From contig NC_068561.1 in assembly GCF_022201045.2 (NCBI RefSeq), positions 22,450,501 through 22,514,500 on the forward strand: a stretch of 64,000 bases of DNA, in the 5' to 3' direction. The notes beneath the pieces were generated by a model. It worked only from the letters and a program-made list of their open reading frames with translations, was not told where the DNA came from and did no database searches. Positions 12,626-25,642 of this stretch are shown piece by piece (the first letter of the stretch is position 1; every line of letters begins with the position of its first letter). The DNA is from Citrus sinensis. Taxonomy: Eukaryota; Streptophyta; Magnoliopsida; Sapindales; Rutaceae. The translations under genes were made by a program, and so were the position numbers.

Positions 12626-15067
12626 AAACTTTCATCTCCACAGCTAAGGGATTCGTTTAATACCAATGTTGGACATTTACTTAAAACTTAAAATTTTCAG
12701 TTTATTAGTTTCTTTAACATGGCATTAGAGTCAATGTCTCATATTTGATTTGCCTCATTTTTGTGAGTGAGCTCTTTGTCTTTTGGCCTATTTAATTTTT
12801 CGAGCGCTCTTGTCTCAGATCACTTTTCATTGAGAGGATTTATTGAAATATCTCTGATTTCTTGACTATCAATTTTAAGCTTTTTTGATATAGTAATTTG
12901 CTAATAGCCATAATACCTGACGTGGGACTTGTAGTGTTATTAACGTTAAGAATCTTACAGTAAATGTTATCCTTATGCACTTAATCCACAAAGTAATGAA
13001 AGGTGAAATTTGATCAAGTGCAATGAAAGCCATTGCAATATCTTCCGGTTATATTTAATCTCCGTTGAAATGGATGTTGCCAAGCAGGGGTTCGCTAGTT
13101 ATTGCTAACGCCACCTCTCAACTTTATTGGGGCCCCAAAAATAGTATCGGTCAAAATTCAGATGCAACAAATTGCTTCATTCGACGAAACCGCGAAAAAA
13201 AAAATTATAATGCCATTCGTCTTTTTTTATTTAATCATTAAATTTACTTTTCCCACATCAGAATTCAGCAAGGAGAAATCAAAGAGCAGCTTATATTTTG
13301 CGAATTTATATTACAAGTGGAGCACCAGAAACCAAATGGGCATCTAATCACCTCCCAATCATCGCGGCATTGTCAAGTCGTGCAACGTAAGAAGGACATA
13401 TCGCAATGAGTCCAACTAAGAATGGTCTGTTCAATTTCCTTCTTGGTGAAATGATGATTGACGTTTTGGACCCATCAAGAAAATGCAAGCCCGCCAGTAA
13501 ACTAATGGATGCAAATAAAAGAATGTAAAGGAGACACGATGAGTTGGAGTGTGCCCATTGCCCTAATCCTACACTGTGAAAAGATGTGATCGGGTACTCT
13601 TTAAAGAGTATAGTGGCAAGAAGCTTGATACTAAGTGCTGGGAATTTTGAGGCAGTTCCAAGAGGCAGGAACGAGTGCTTGTCGATCATATATATCTTTT
13701 GTGTTGATCCTTTTAACATTAATCAGATTTTTTCTATTATTTTCCATAGATAGCTAGGGTTTCTTTGAGAGTAGGGTTTGGCTGCATCTGCATGTCTGCG
13801 TCTGTATTGGATGCGTTTATGTGTGTGATTCCACTAGGAGAGTTTTGGTTCAATCTGGCTAATGATAGAGGCGAATAGGTGATGGGTCAAGGCTAAGGGG
13901 ACATCCATTTTTCCACTTGTTTTTAATTAAATATCTTCTTTTCTCTGTCGGTTTCTCAGGTGAAGTTGGGGTAGGTACCGTAGGTTTATGGGTGCTCACA
14001 ACTGTGTATTCAGAAAAGGGGGAAATAAATTTTAAAAGTTAACCTCTCTAGGCTCTTGTTGGAGTGCTTTGTTCTAAACTCTCTTGGGTTACAAAATTAT
14101 GAAAGACATCAAAGTTACATATTAATCAGGGATTTTTTCAATATTTACATTATTATACACCATAATGATCATAAGAGCGTGATAATTCTTGCTGTATATG
14201 AAAGATATTATGATCTTTATCATTTTAGCTCATAATATTATTGTTTGTCTTAATCTAAGAAGTTTTTTAAAATCATCATGTAGAGAATTTTTAAAATCTT
14301 ATGTGATTTTCCACCCGGAACTATAATCTTATAATTTACTTTTATGCAAATAATGGGTAAGAATGAATGATCATTTCTCGTTTACAAATCTCTCTCATTC
14401 CGTGAGGTTCACACTAGGAACAAAAATCTCTTTGTGAATAATACTAGAAGACCATGAAAATGTATTCTAAGTTTTTAAATATATTTATTTTCTGAAAATA
14501 ACCAATTCCAAGAACATTAATTTTGGTTCTGTGCATGACAGCCGATGTAAATGTTTCATATTTTTTTTTGGGTCAAAAGAAAAAAAAGGTGTGCCAATAT
14601 TAATATATGCGAAATACTTGCTTTTTTTTAGAAGAAACAAATAAATAGCTGAATCCCACATTCCCACAGGCCCATTTGCACTCGTGCACTAAAACTCGTC
14701 ACACTTGTAAACTTTTATTTATGTATATAAACATCAAACCACAACGTGTTTGAGTGACGGATTAATTAATTTCCTCCGGTTCACGACGTGATAGAACAAT
14801 AGAGACCGTACTTTTTCTCATCTTCAATTTGCACTTTAATTTGTTTCTTTTAGGACAATTAAAATACTATAATTTTAACCCATCACAGCATCGATTTTTG
14901 TTTTCTGCTAAACATCCAAAATGCAAAAGTCTTTGCTTCTTCTTTATCATTAGTCCTTTGACTCTCGATTTGCATGTACATCTTTGAGCCTTTGACTGAT
15001 TGTCGATAAATCATGCTAACAAAACCCTAGCGTGTCAATCCCTTAGCAAGAAACCTAATGCACTTCA

Positions 15068-15068
<1 letters not shown>

Positions 15069-15104
<36 letters not shown>
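15069..15104. repeat. (AT)n microsatellite
   Basis: About 18 uninterrupted AT units. Confidence 0.95.
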
Positions 15105-15108
<4 letters not shown>

Positions 15109-18100
15109 ACATCAATATCTTTTATTTTACTTTTAAATTAATTGAAAGCAACAATTCTTTGATATAGGCTTATATTATATAATTGCATGCATAAGTGATA
15201 GCACGGTTTCAAAAGTTTTGGTCAAAGATTCATCTTTCTCATAATGTTTATTGGGAATCTTTTGTACTGATTAATTCAAGTGGGTTCTTTATAAGACCTT
15301 TGCTTTGCTTGTGATCTCTAGCTATCGAAAACAGATGATGAACAAGTTACACTTATGCATGCTTTTACTTTTGCCCTTTTTTTCTTTTCCCCAAAGCCCT
15401 TTTTTAAAAAAAAAAAAAAAATTAAAACAGTGTTACAAGTCCCAAAAAGTTGGCTAATTGATATAGCCTATAAAGAAGCAGGTTTGAAGATGATTATAGC
15501 TTTATCAATAACTTTTTTGGAGCTGTTGGTCTGTCATATTGTATTATTTGATGGCCACATTTGTTTTCTCCTCATTTATATGATTGTTTCGCGAATGGAA
15601 TTTATTTTATTTTATCATAAAGTCGAAAGAAAAGGAAAATCATACGTAAGTTAGACCAAAATAGTGTAGATTCATTATTTTCTTCAATTAACTATAGTTA
15701 ATCACTTACATTTTGGTCTTGGATTCAAATGCTAAAAGCCGAAAGACTATGGGATACGTGACGAGGATAACTCGTGTCAATAATATATCAGTTGGCTATG
15801 ATCAGTTTAGCCAGAATTGAATTCATTAATTACTTCTCATTTTGTTTTATTTTTTGTGTTAATTAACTGTTGGTTGTAGATGAGAATCCATGCTTTCGTT
15901 TTAATTTGAAGGGCATGAAATATAAAGAGTGGTTAAGGATGATTTTTTTTTTTAAGCAAAAAATGATGTATTAGTTTACTATAAAAGCTTCACTGCATTA
16001 GGCCATATTGTATGTACTGAAAGTTCAAAGTGCCTACGCCCTACAGGCAGCATTTATAAGAAATTGTTAGTTTTTCCTTGCTAAAATCAACATATATCAT
16101 TTACTCCACTCTATTTTCATAATAGTCAATAATCCTTATGTCAATATAATTTTACAGTATTATTTTTATTTTTAAATAGATTCTTATTCATATTTATTAT
16201 AAATTAAATAAATAATATAAATGAAAATAAAAAATAAAAATTAAGTACTAAAAATAAGAAAATATATTTCAATGTGAATAAAAATTAATAATAGTATTTT
16301 TTGTAATTTTTATTTTTTAAATATTTTTATAATAAATATATTTTATATTTTCAAGATAAATTATCAAGTACTATTTACCACTCTTTTTCTTTAAAATTTT
16401 TATGCTTTTTTTAATATTATAAAAATAGCAGAAAATAAGTGGTAGATATTGATTTCTGTAGGGAGAAATTTGACAGTCTCCCTAACTTTTACAAGAGTAA
16501 GATTATTTTTTTACTTTGAAATTTGATAATCAAATAAATCAAGGAATAAGAATTGAATTCTTACTAACAAGAAAATGAAGAACAAGAAGACTTTAATAAC
16601 TTAGTGAAGCTTTTATAAGCTTAAATGATCCGATGAAAAACAAGCACCATGAACCATTTTTATATTTTTTTTTAAAATCAACATTTAAGGATCACAAATG
16701 CTTTTAAACAAATGATCTCAATCATATATCGTATCGATTGAAATAAAAAAGTTTTTAAAAAATTATAATGGGATATTGATATTAATTTATTTGCCGAGGA
16801 AGAGCCATAATCACCTTACAAAATAAGTCACACGTTTAACGACATGAAGTTTAAACATTATTAAAAGTCATACATTTAACCGAGGTTCATTCAAAAGAGA
16901 AAAAAAAATCTGTAATTAAAATATATACTATTCTAGTTTAATTAGGAAGGCTACAAATCACACTATTGTACGGAATCTTCTTTCTAAACATGGTGCTGAG
17001 TGTCAACATTCAATCACGAATTAATCATTCAAAAACAAATCTCGTCAACTTCTCACCAACGAATTAGACCAAATAATTAGTCCCTTTTTTTTCTTTTTTT
17101 GAGGAAAAAAATAGTCAATTACAAGAGTAAAAATAATATTTTATTTTTTTATAATAAATTGTCTATTCAAGATTTTTTTTCATCAAATTCAACTTTCTTT
17201 CACCAAATAATTAATATACAAAAGACTTTTGTTCGAAATTCAGTCTTTACTTCTTGAATTACACAGCTTATTTCAGTTCAAGATCAATAGAACCGATCTT
17301 AAGTTTTAATAAGTAATAATAAATTGATCCTTTATTATTTTTACAATATTAACTAAAAAGATAATGATGATGAAAAGGCTTTTTTTTTTTTAATTGTTCT
17401 GGAGAATCACATTACTTTGTTTACCAAATTGCCAATGCTTTATCGTTTCATTATCACCGGCAACGACTACCACTTAAAAGATGAAAAAGAATTTTCAATT
17501 TGCTGCATTTTTTATTTTGTCAAGTCATTCACAGACAAGACACAGCGTTTGAGTTAATCAATTTGGATTGTGTTGGTCAGATTTATCTTCTTAACATTAT
17601 CTCAATTTGTATCTTCAGTTACCTCAAATCTAGCTCGACTCGACTGTCCTCGAATACTAACGAAACGGAAACGTTGTCGGATTTACTAATAGGAGAAATT
17701 AGGTTTCTGTATAATGATAAGTCTTGTTGAAAGTTTGAATGAATGATACTAGGGTTTTCAGCTTTTTTTTTATAACAAGTTTAAATGTCGCGAATTTACC
17801 AAAATAAGTAAATTTGAAATATAATATCATAATTAAATTCTCTTAATCAAAATAAGAAAAGGAAAACAAACAACACTCAATTTTGAATTAAAAAAAAGAT
17901 AAAAAAAATTAGAAAAATTAGGAAAAATCTTTAAAATAGAAAACAATCAGGAAAAAATAGAATTTTTAGCTCGGCCACGGGGCAGAACTGCGTAGATAGT
18001 ACTAGGTTTTGTTCGTTTCGTCGTAAGCTTTGAAACGGTATGTTATATGCTAAAAACGTATACTTGTATTTCAAGTTATGACCTCCGGAAAGTATACTGC

Positions 18101-19225
18101 TCGCAACACACAACACTCTACATCAAACACACATTTATGACCATGGAATTTAAGTTTACATAATAATAAAGAAGAAAAATTAATATTTAATTAATAAGAT
18201 TTATATTTATAGACACATATAACACAGTATACATAAAATATGCCCTCATTTGCTCAAAAGATGACCGTTTGATTCACTAAGCAATTAATGTCCTTGTCGG
18301 GGCTCAAAATGATGAATAAATTAAACCATAACAATGACAATTTATCACTAAATTGATTCACCCATTGACAAAATGTTGATGAGCACGATATCTTTTGTCT
18401 ACTTTACTTTTAGGTTTAACGTTCTAACAAATTGTCAACTATAGATGCTATGGAGAAGTAATTATGGTAATAATTCAGAGTCTTTATATATTTAAAATTT
18501 AATCTTCCTCCATTCCTCAGTTATTCCAAATGAGAAGACAAAGAAAAGCACATGATGATAACAAAAGCAAGATAAGTTGTGCACGTCTAGTTCATATCGG
18601 AAATATAAAGTGAATTAATTAGACATTTGTATCGAGTCGAACCACCAAAAATTATACAGTGTAGATGTTGCATGCGTCTTTCAAAGACCAATAACTTCAA
18701 TTCCTTCTGAAAAAGAAGTAAGCTAATGTCTAAGAAAGTGGAATCTACACAACAGTATATTCACATACATTGTTCAAGATTTTAGTGGTTATTGGCCATT
18801 AATTATTATAAGAAAGAAAGAAGTTCTATGGATAGCAATTTTACGTGTATTGCACATAAAAAAGATCTTTAGATAATATTGGAACACACGTTATATCACC
18901 TTTTTATTACATTTTTAAAAACAAGTGCCTAATTATTTTGTGGACTGAAGGGTTACCCAATGTGTGTATTTTTCATCTCCAATTGTGTTAATCGTATCTT
19001 TTTAAGATGGAGCTAAAGCAAAAGTTTTCACCATTTTTATCGTTTACTTTTTCAGCCACCACAATAGCGGCCACGATTTTCTGCATCCCCACTTTGACGT
19101 GCTGACCAAATCGCGCACTAAGGAAATATGTCAATTAAATCAATGTTCAATTTCTGTTTTTATGAACATATGGATACTTTTGTTTTGCTTGATGATGAAA
19201 GAATAAAGGTTCAATGAATTTTATA

Positions 19226-20954
19226 GCACAAATTTACATTTTGTGAAATATGAATACTCACCATTTTTTCTTGCAGATAGGTGCATCTGTATTTTATCTT
19301 TTATCGGTATTTGCACTCGTTAAAATCTGAAATATTAAATATCTTTTGTTTAGATAATTGATACAAGATTTAAAATATATATCTATATATGATTCTTAAC
19401 ATGAATAGTTGCAAAATTTGGCTTTGCTACAATTATTTGGGGCATTAAGTTATAGGTGTTCAATTAAAAAAAAAAAACCATCTTATTGGGTGAAATAACT
19501 TGTTCTATTTGTTAATATAAGTAAAGTTCCCTTCATTAAATAACAACCCTCTAACTAGTTGTATTACATTGCACGTATATAAGATTTTCTCTAAAATCAA
19601 ACATCAATTTAACTGATAAATTATTCATGAATTGTAGAGCATAATTGTTTGAGAGATTGATTGTTTGGTTACCATTTGACAGATATATTTGGTTTATCAG
19701 TGGATAAATATTGAATAATAATCCTAGGGTTCTTAAGTTTATCCAAAGATTTCTTAATTGTATTAATGAATTTAAAGTTATTAAGTTATATTAACAAATT
19801 AAATTATGCACAAAACAACATCATCTTTTAAGGGGTAGGCAAAGTTCTAATTCAATTTTTTGTCCCTACATTTGATAGTATTTGAACTTGAGAGGTTAAC
19901 TGAATAAATCTGTTCTCCAGCCAAATCCATGGGGCACCAGCCATGTCACTTGATCTCAAAATATGTAGGAAAATCTTGAATGCTCTAGGAGTTAAAAGCC
20001 ATTTGGAAATCCTAACTGTAATCTTCATTATTAAAGGTCAATCAAATTTTATAATCTAAACAAATTTGTTAGATAAGTTGTGATGTTTGACCCCATGATA
20101 AAACTCATTCCCCACTTGTTAATTAATTCTATGTACCTTAGGAAAGGGAAAAAATACAAATAAAAACAAGAAAATAGCAAAAACACTAAACATTGAATAA
20201 TTAAGAAAGGGGATTACGTTGTGATTAAAGGATTGCTCTGTTATTATTTTTTTCACGTTAAATTTGTAGAGCAACCTTCTTTGCTCCTATAATGAACCCA
20301 ACTCAATAATTATGGTATCATAATCAATAGACTTGTAGTTAAATTCAAAAACAGAGGAAACGTTAAATAATAATAATAATAATAATAACAAAAAAAAAAA
20401 GAGAAAATGAAGTCAAAATGGATTTTATAATTTTATTTTTCGGCTTTTATGATAATGATGAGCTTCAAGAGGTGAGAAATAATAGAGAGAAAAAATAAAG
20501 TATCTTTTTTTTTTTTTTTATCACGCATCAAAATTAATGCAATGAATAAAAATAAAATACATCACTCTATTTATAAAATTTAGTAAAACCCAACAATCAT
20601 AACTCATTATATGCTAGTGGTGATGAAAATGAATGGTGGGGATAATGGTACGTTTGAGAGAGAGAGAGAGAGAGCGAGAGCTGATAAGAGGAAAAAATAA
20701 AATAAAATAAAAATAAGGATAATTTTAGAAACTGGCCCGCTTATTTTTTGTCCATCAAACCAATGCTCATACCTTTTTAATTTGTAAAACGAAAAACCAA
20801 ATCATAAACCGAAACATGTTTTGAAGTAGTAGATTAAAATCACAAAATTCAGATGCAAAACACGTCCGTCCTTCCATTTGTTTTAATGAAGTTTTGAAAA
20901 TTCTCGTCATTCATTTCACGGATTCAACACCTGAAAGTTAGGGAAATATTACAG
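19226..20954. other. Duplicated non-coding segment upstream of the hAT-derived gene
   Basis: No gene seen. The part from about 19226 to 20200 matches 40410-41470 in block B nearly line for line, sharing for example cttgcagataggtgcatctg versus cttgtagataggtgcatctg. The part at 20240-20720, which includes an (AAT)n run at 20365-20389 and a (GA)n run at 20655-20680, is missing from block B. Confidence 0.6.
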
Positions 20955-21554
20955 GCCCAGAGGAAATGACAAGATCGGCCCAAATACCCCTCCTTTTTCG
21001 GAACGCAAGTAAGAAATTACGAGGTGTGCTATTAGCACCACGAAGACATCCTAATAAAACCCCTTCCCACATTTACAACCAACTCACAGCTCTGGAAATA
21101 TATCAGGTGTTGGTGGTACCCAAGGGCCAAGGCTTGGTAAGGCAGTTTGCCTTTTCTTTTCGCTCATTCTAAAGTCTAAACCCCGTGCTGTTCCAGTCAA
21201 CTATCGTGTGGGAAAGGAATTTACTTTTTGAACACGGTGTCATTCATTCATTAGAGGGAAAGAAAAGAAGGAACAAGCACCGACCCTGATCAGATCGTTG
21301 ACGTTGAAGTTGATCCATCGCTTTGCATTTACCTACTGCGTCCACTTTTCCTCAATCACCATTCCTTTGCAGAAAGATTTGTGCGTCTGTCCGGGACATT
21401 GAGAGCTCTTGGAGCATTGTAATTAGCCTGTCAGCTTTGACCTGCAGCCAGGTACTTTAATTTACACATGTTTATATATTGTTTCAGCATAAAAATTAAG
21501 CTCATTTGAATTTACATGATTCAGCTGTTCGTTCTGCTCAGAACTGAAGTTGCA

Positions 21555-24107
21555 ATGGCGAAGGAGCTGTCATATACTTGGCCGAACGGATGCACACACG
21601 TTCCCGGAGGAAGCCTACCCTCCCTATCCTCGGGTAAAAGTAGTGATGCTGAAATCAGTACACGTCCACAGCAGGTACCCCTCTGTTCTCTGTTTCTAAG
21701 GATCGAAAAGATTTAAAATTTGCTTAAAAGATTTTAATTTTATTGTCGTTTTTTTTAAGAATCTATGATGATTTTATTCCTGCAGTTGTTTGATGAAAAA
21801 CTTAGAAAATCATCATACATTACTAAACTATGTAGACCATTAATGCTCTGTTTTGTGATGTATCTAGTAAGTCATCCGAATTCGTGACCTGTGCTAATTA
21901 CTACTTTTTATGAAGATCCATTCCTATTTCCAAATAATCCCATGGAGCTCAATTTAATTCTTTTCATTATGATCACCACCGGTCTCTGTTGACAGGAAAT
22001 CAATATTAATGAGGCTGAAGAACAGAATGAGAATCAAGAGAAAGGGATGTCTCCAGTAAGTCATCCGAATTCGTGACCTGTGCTAATTACTAAACCTTTT
22101 TATGAAGATCCATTCCAATTTCCAAATAATCCCACAGAGCTCAATTTAATTCTTTTCATTATGATCACCACCGGTCTCTGTTGACAGGAAATCAATATTA
22201 ATGAGGCTGAAGAACAGAATGAGAATCAAGAGAGAGTGATGCATCTAGTAAGTCAAACGAATTCGTGACCTGTGCTAATTACTAAACCTTTTTATGAAGA
22301 TCCGTTCCAATTTCCAAATAATCCCATGGAGCTTAATTTAATTATTTTTATTATGATCACCACCGGTCTCTGTTGACAGGAAATTGATGTTAATGAGGCT
22401 GAAGAAAAGAATGAGAATCAAGAGAAAGTGATGGTGAACCAAGACGCCGAGAATTCTTGCCATAATAAACGAAGAAAATTGAACTCAAAGGTTTGGGATG
22501 ACTTCACAAAGCGTAAAGGACAATCTGGAAAAGAAGTGGCTGTATGCAATCATTGTGGGAGGGAATTTGATGGTTCAAGCAAGAAAGGAACTACTCATCT
22601 CAAGAACCATTTACAAAGATGCCCAGGTAAAAGAAACGGAGATGTTGATAAATTTATTAAATCTGTGATTGATGCAATAGGATTACGGATGAATTCTGAG
22701 CATTGGGATCCATTAGCGCTAAACTCCAAAAAGGACGATATACTCCAATTTTACAATAAAGAGAAGGAAAAACTTTGCAGGCTTCTCAATAAACTCTCAT
22801 GTCGTTTTAGCTTAACAATTGAGTGGTGTGCGAATTGCTGCCTCTTGGTGGTACATTATATCAATGATGGTTGGGATCCAATGTGGAAGGTTATTAGTGT
22901 TCAGGATGTCAGATTTCCTTACAGTATTCTGTTAGAAAATATGAAACGTTCCTGCTTGGATTGGCAGATTGATAGGGATATATGTATGGTAATTACCACG
23001 GGCGATAATGTGATTAGTGAGATTAACAGCTGGGTTTGTGAAAGGGGTTCACTTCACTTTGGTGGGCAGATGATGGCTATTGGTGGCTTGGTTGAAATTC
23101 TTCTCACTTTTGTTGAGAATTTATCATCCCGCACATGTGATACAGTTGGAATAAGGCGGTGTTTTCGTGATGTCTTTAAGAGTACTCCATCGAATGAACA
23201 TAAATTTCGAAAGATTTCAGCTGCTAAAGTTAAGTCCATGGGCAATAAAACTTACGGCTTTGAACAGCTTGAGATAGCCGTGGGTCTTAAGAAAGTTCTT
23301 TGTGAGCTTGTGAATGCAGATTCTAATTTCAAGTCAATGAATTTAACAAAGGAAGACTGGCATAAGGCGACTGTCGCATATGAGCGTATAAAAGCCTTAC
23401 ACGATGTAGCGTGCAGTTTATCAGAGAGCAAATGTAAAACGGCAAATGCATATTTCCCAAAGGTATGTGACATATATATGAAATTGCTTCAATGGGAAAG
23501 AAGTGAAGATGATTGTGTCGGCAAGATAGCCTTGGAAGCAAGAGAAATATTTGTTAACAGATATTGGATGAAGTATGAATTAATCCTAGTAATTGCAGCT
23601 GTTCTTGATCCGCGGTTCAAAATGGATATTGTGCAACTTTGGTACAAAGAGATTTATGCTAGTGCTGCTCGCACACATCTTGAGAAAATTAATGGCGAAT
23701 TTAATCGTGTTTATAATGAATATGCCAAGGGCTCCGGAAAATCCAGATCTGGTGATGCGAGTTCTTCAATGTCATTCAAATTGTTAGACGCTATGGGTAG
23801 ACCGTGTACGTTGTCGCATGGCGTCTTTGATGACGGTATCGCTTCACCAAAATCAGAACTTGATTGCTATTTGAACGAGCCTAAATTTCCCAGAGTTGAA
23901 GAGTTTGACATACTGGCTTGGTGGCGTGTTAACACTCCAAAATTTCCAACGCTTGCAAGGATGGCTCGTGATTTTTTAGCAATGCCTATTTCTCCTAGTG
24001 CTGCTATTGCATATGCTTGCTTCAGTAAAGAAGCTAAGGATATTTTTGATACAGGCCTAGATAATGACCTTATAACTGCCTTGGTGTGTTTAAAAGGATG
24101 GTTGTAA
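21555..24107 (+). CDS. BED zinc-finger, hAT-transposase-derived protein (RICESLEEPER/DAYSLEEPER-like), probably domesticated
   Basis: Proposed exons are 21555-21674, 21786-21866, 21996-22055, 22188-22247 and 22380-24107. All junctions are phase 0 with good AG/GT sites, giving 682 aa. A 5'UTR exon ending near 21451 (cagccag|gtactt) appears to splice to 21526 (gattcag|ctgttc), so the ATG at 21555 (MAKELSYTW) is preferred over the one at 21516. Exon 2 is the least certain. The large exon encodes a BED finger (CNHCGREF...THLKNH), an RNase-H-like hAT region and a C-terminal hAT dimerisation region (FDILAWWRVNTPKFPTLARM). Core motifs are eroded. The usual T-D-x-W reads TIEWC, the Cys/His insertion motif is replaced by HFGGQMM, and the SESAFS/GGR signature reads AIAYACFSKEAKD. 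Family knowledge suggests a DNA-binding regulator without transposase activity; that role is inferred. The block B copy is a pseudogene. Confidence 0.75.
21860..22440 (+). repeat. Tandem 192-bp repeat carrying a complete 60-bp exon
   Basis: Three tandem units have periods of 189, 192 and 192 bases, measured between the donor sites (gtaagtc) at 21867, 22056 and 22248. Each unit contains intron sequence ending ctctgttgacag and a 20-codon stretch starting EINxNEAEEQNENQE (EIDVNEAEEKNENQE in the last). The first two exon copies keep both splice sites; the third is fused to the main exon. The coding result would be three consecutive acidic, Asn/Gln/Glu-rich 20-residue repeats. Block B has two units only. 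Confidence 0.85.
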
Positions 24108-24297
24108 TTAAAGCCTAAAAAAAAAATTTGAAAAACTCTTTTGAGCGGAGTAAAAGTTGTCCTCAATTTTGCTACTTACTAAAAATGTTTTTCTTTCAAT
24201 ATGCAAAAATGTATTATGAATCTAATTGTGAAGTATCTAAAGTGTTATCTAAGTTTCTAATTCATTTCTCAATCTCTAAATTGAATATAATTATAAA

Positions 24298-24954
24298 TAG
24301 GGTTGGCAAAATCTCGATTCGGATTTGAATATCCGTGTCTTCATTTACATTTTTATACATGAATCCGCCAAAAAAATATGTGGATTTGCATGTGGGTAAT
24401 AGCCGCAACGGATGTGGGTGGATATTCCAGATATTCGGATCCATAAAAATTAAAATTTGATATATAATTTAAAAATTCAATGATTTTCCTCATAATATAA
24501 AAAAAAATTCAATCATAATTCAACAATTAATAATTGAACATGAATAACATACAACAACATCATAAATCGATATATAAAATTAAATTTTTAGTATATATTT
24601 TTTAAATATAATTTTTAATTTTCAATAAAATTCAATAATTTACCTAATAATATCAAATAAAATTCAATCATGATTAAACAATTAATAATTCAACATGATA
24701 ACATACAACAACATCATAAATCCATAAATAAAATATAGTTTTTAATATAAATTTTTATTTTTTATTTTTAATTTAAAATAAAATTTAACCGGATCCAAAT
24801 ATTCAATTTTCCAGATGAACTTGCATCTCGATCTGGATTCGGATCCGTGCGGATCTCAATTTTCTACATTCAGGTCCACATTTTTAATATGCAGATCATG
24901 ATTTTTTGAATCCTTGCGGATGTGAGCGGGATTCTGATCTTATTGTCATCCTTA
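24298..24954. mobile_element. hAT-like MITE, block A copy
   Basis: The left end reads tagggttggcaa and the reverse complement of the right end reads taaggatgacaa, both close to the common plant hAT terminus TAGGGATGGCAA. The flanking octamers are attataaa (24290-24297) and attgcaaa (24955-24962), a decayed 8-bp target duplication. The interior is AT-rich with 'ggatatgga/cggatccg' subterminal motifs and no coding potential. The same element occurs at 45735-46397, so it was inserted before the block duplication. Confidence 0.7.
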
Positions 24955-25210
24955 ATTGCAAATAGTGATGACTATTTATAGCCAATGAAACATATCAATT
25001 AATCGTGCATTTAGCGATATACTTTTCGAATCTCAATGCATTTTGAATTGATTAGTCTGTTGCATAACTCTCAATATATTTCAAGGGATGTGATACACAC
25101 ACCACAAATTGTATAATTACATTTAGAAAGTTCATTAATGTAAAACACACATTATTTTTATCAAGTTGTAAATAGACATATCTCATAATAGAACAACATT
25201 AAACAAAAAG

Positions 25211-25376
25211 TAATGATATAGCCACAAACTCTTGTACAAACTGATGTGCCATGATAAAATTGGTTGAATTAAATATCTCTTGGCCCACATGATTTATTTA
25301 TATTATTTTATATTTTCATTCAACCAATGAATTAATAGCACACCAATTTATATAAGAGTTTGTAACTATATCATCG
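25211..25376. mobile_element. Small palindromic MITE, block A copy
   Basis: The left arm (atgatatagccacaaactct...gatgtg) is the reverse complement, with few mismatches, of the right arm (caccaatttatataagagtttgtaactatatcat). The arms are about 40 bases and the element about 165 bases. It is shared with block B (46653-46818), so it predates the duplication. Superfamily not assigned. Confidence 0.6.
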
Positions 25377-25642
25377 CTATTAAATAAATACTCTCTGCAT
25401 ACAAGTAGAACAAAGGATTCCAGATACCGTATCTAACAAATGCTTCTTTTTCTTAACAAAGTACTCGTACCAACCAAACGGTATCAATAATTTAATATCG
25501 AGATACTTCAAAAGAAAAACAGTGTGTACCCCCACTAATGATCTCCGCCTCCACTTCACTAATACAAATCCTTAAAGTAACTTTGACATTTATTCAAATT
25601 TAAAGAATATTTGTTAAAATATTTCAAAGGATTAAAGAAGGG

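Larger units (their letters stand above)
8629..19225. other. Long AT-rich region without a recognised gene; present only in block A
   Basis: I found no exon set that makes a recognisable protein in about 10.6 kb. It holds microsatellites at 9324-9361, 11017-11042 and 15069-15104, a CT-rich stretch at 11860-11940, a SINE-like remnant near 12.5 kb and a GC-richer patch at 8950-9070. A 123-codon open frame at 13348-13719 (minus) has no recognisable domain and is not called. In block B the sequence matching 8471 is joined directly to that matching about 19215, so this region is either deleted there or was gained here. Confidence 0.55.

Noticed and set aside
12640-12960. Phrase aacatggcattagagtca resembling a retrotransposon initiator-Met primer-binding site
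   Set aside because: Too many mismatches and no LTR pair or polypurine tract nearby.
13348-13719. 123-codon minus-strand open frame
   Set aside because: No recognisable domain, no start context and no adjoining exons. It may be an old element fragment but cannot be supported as a gene.
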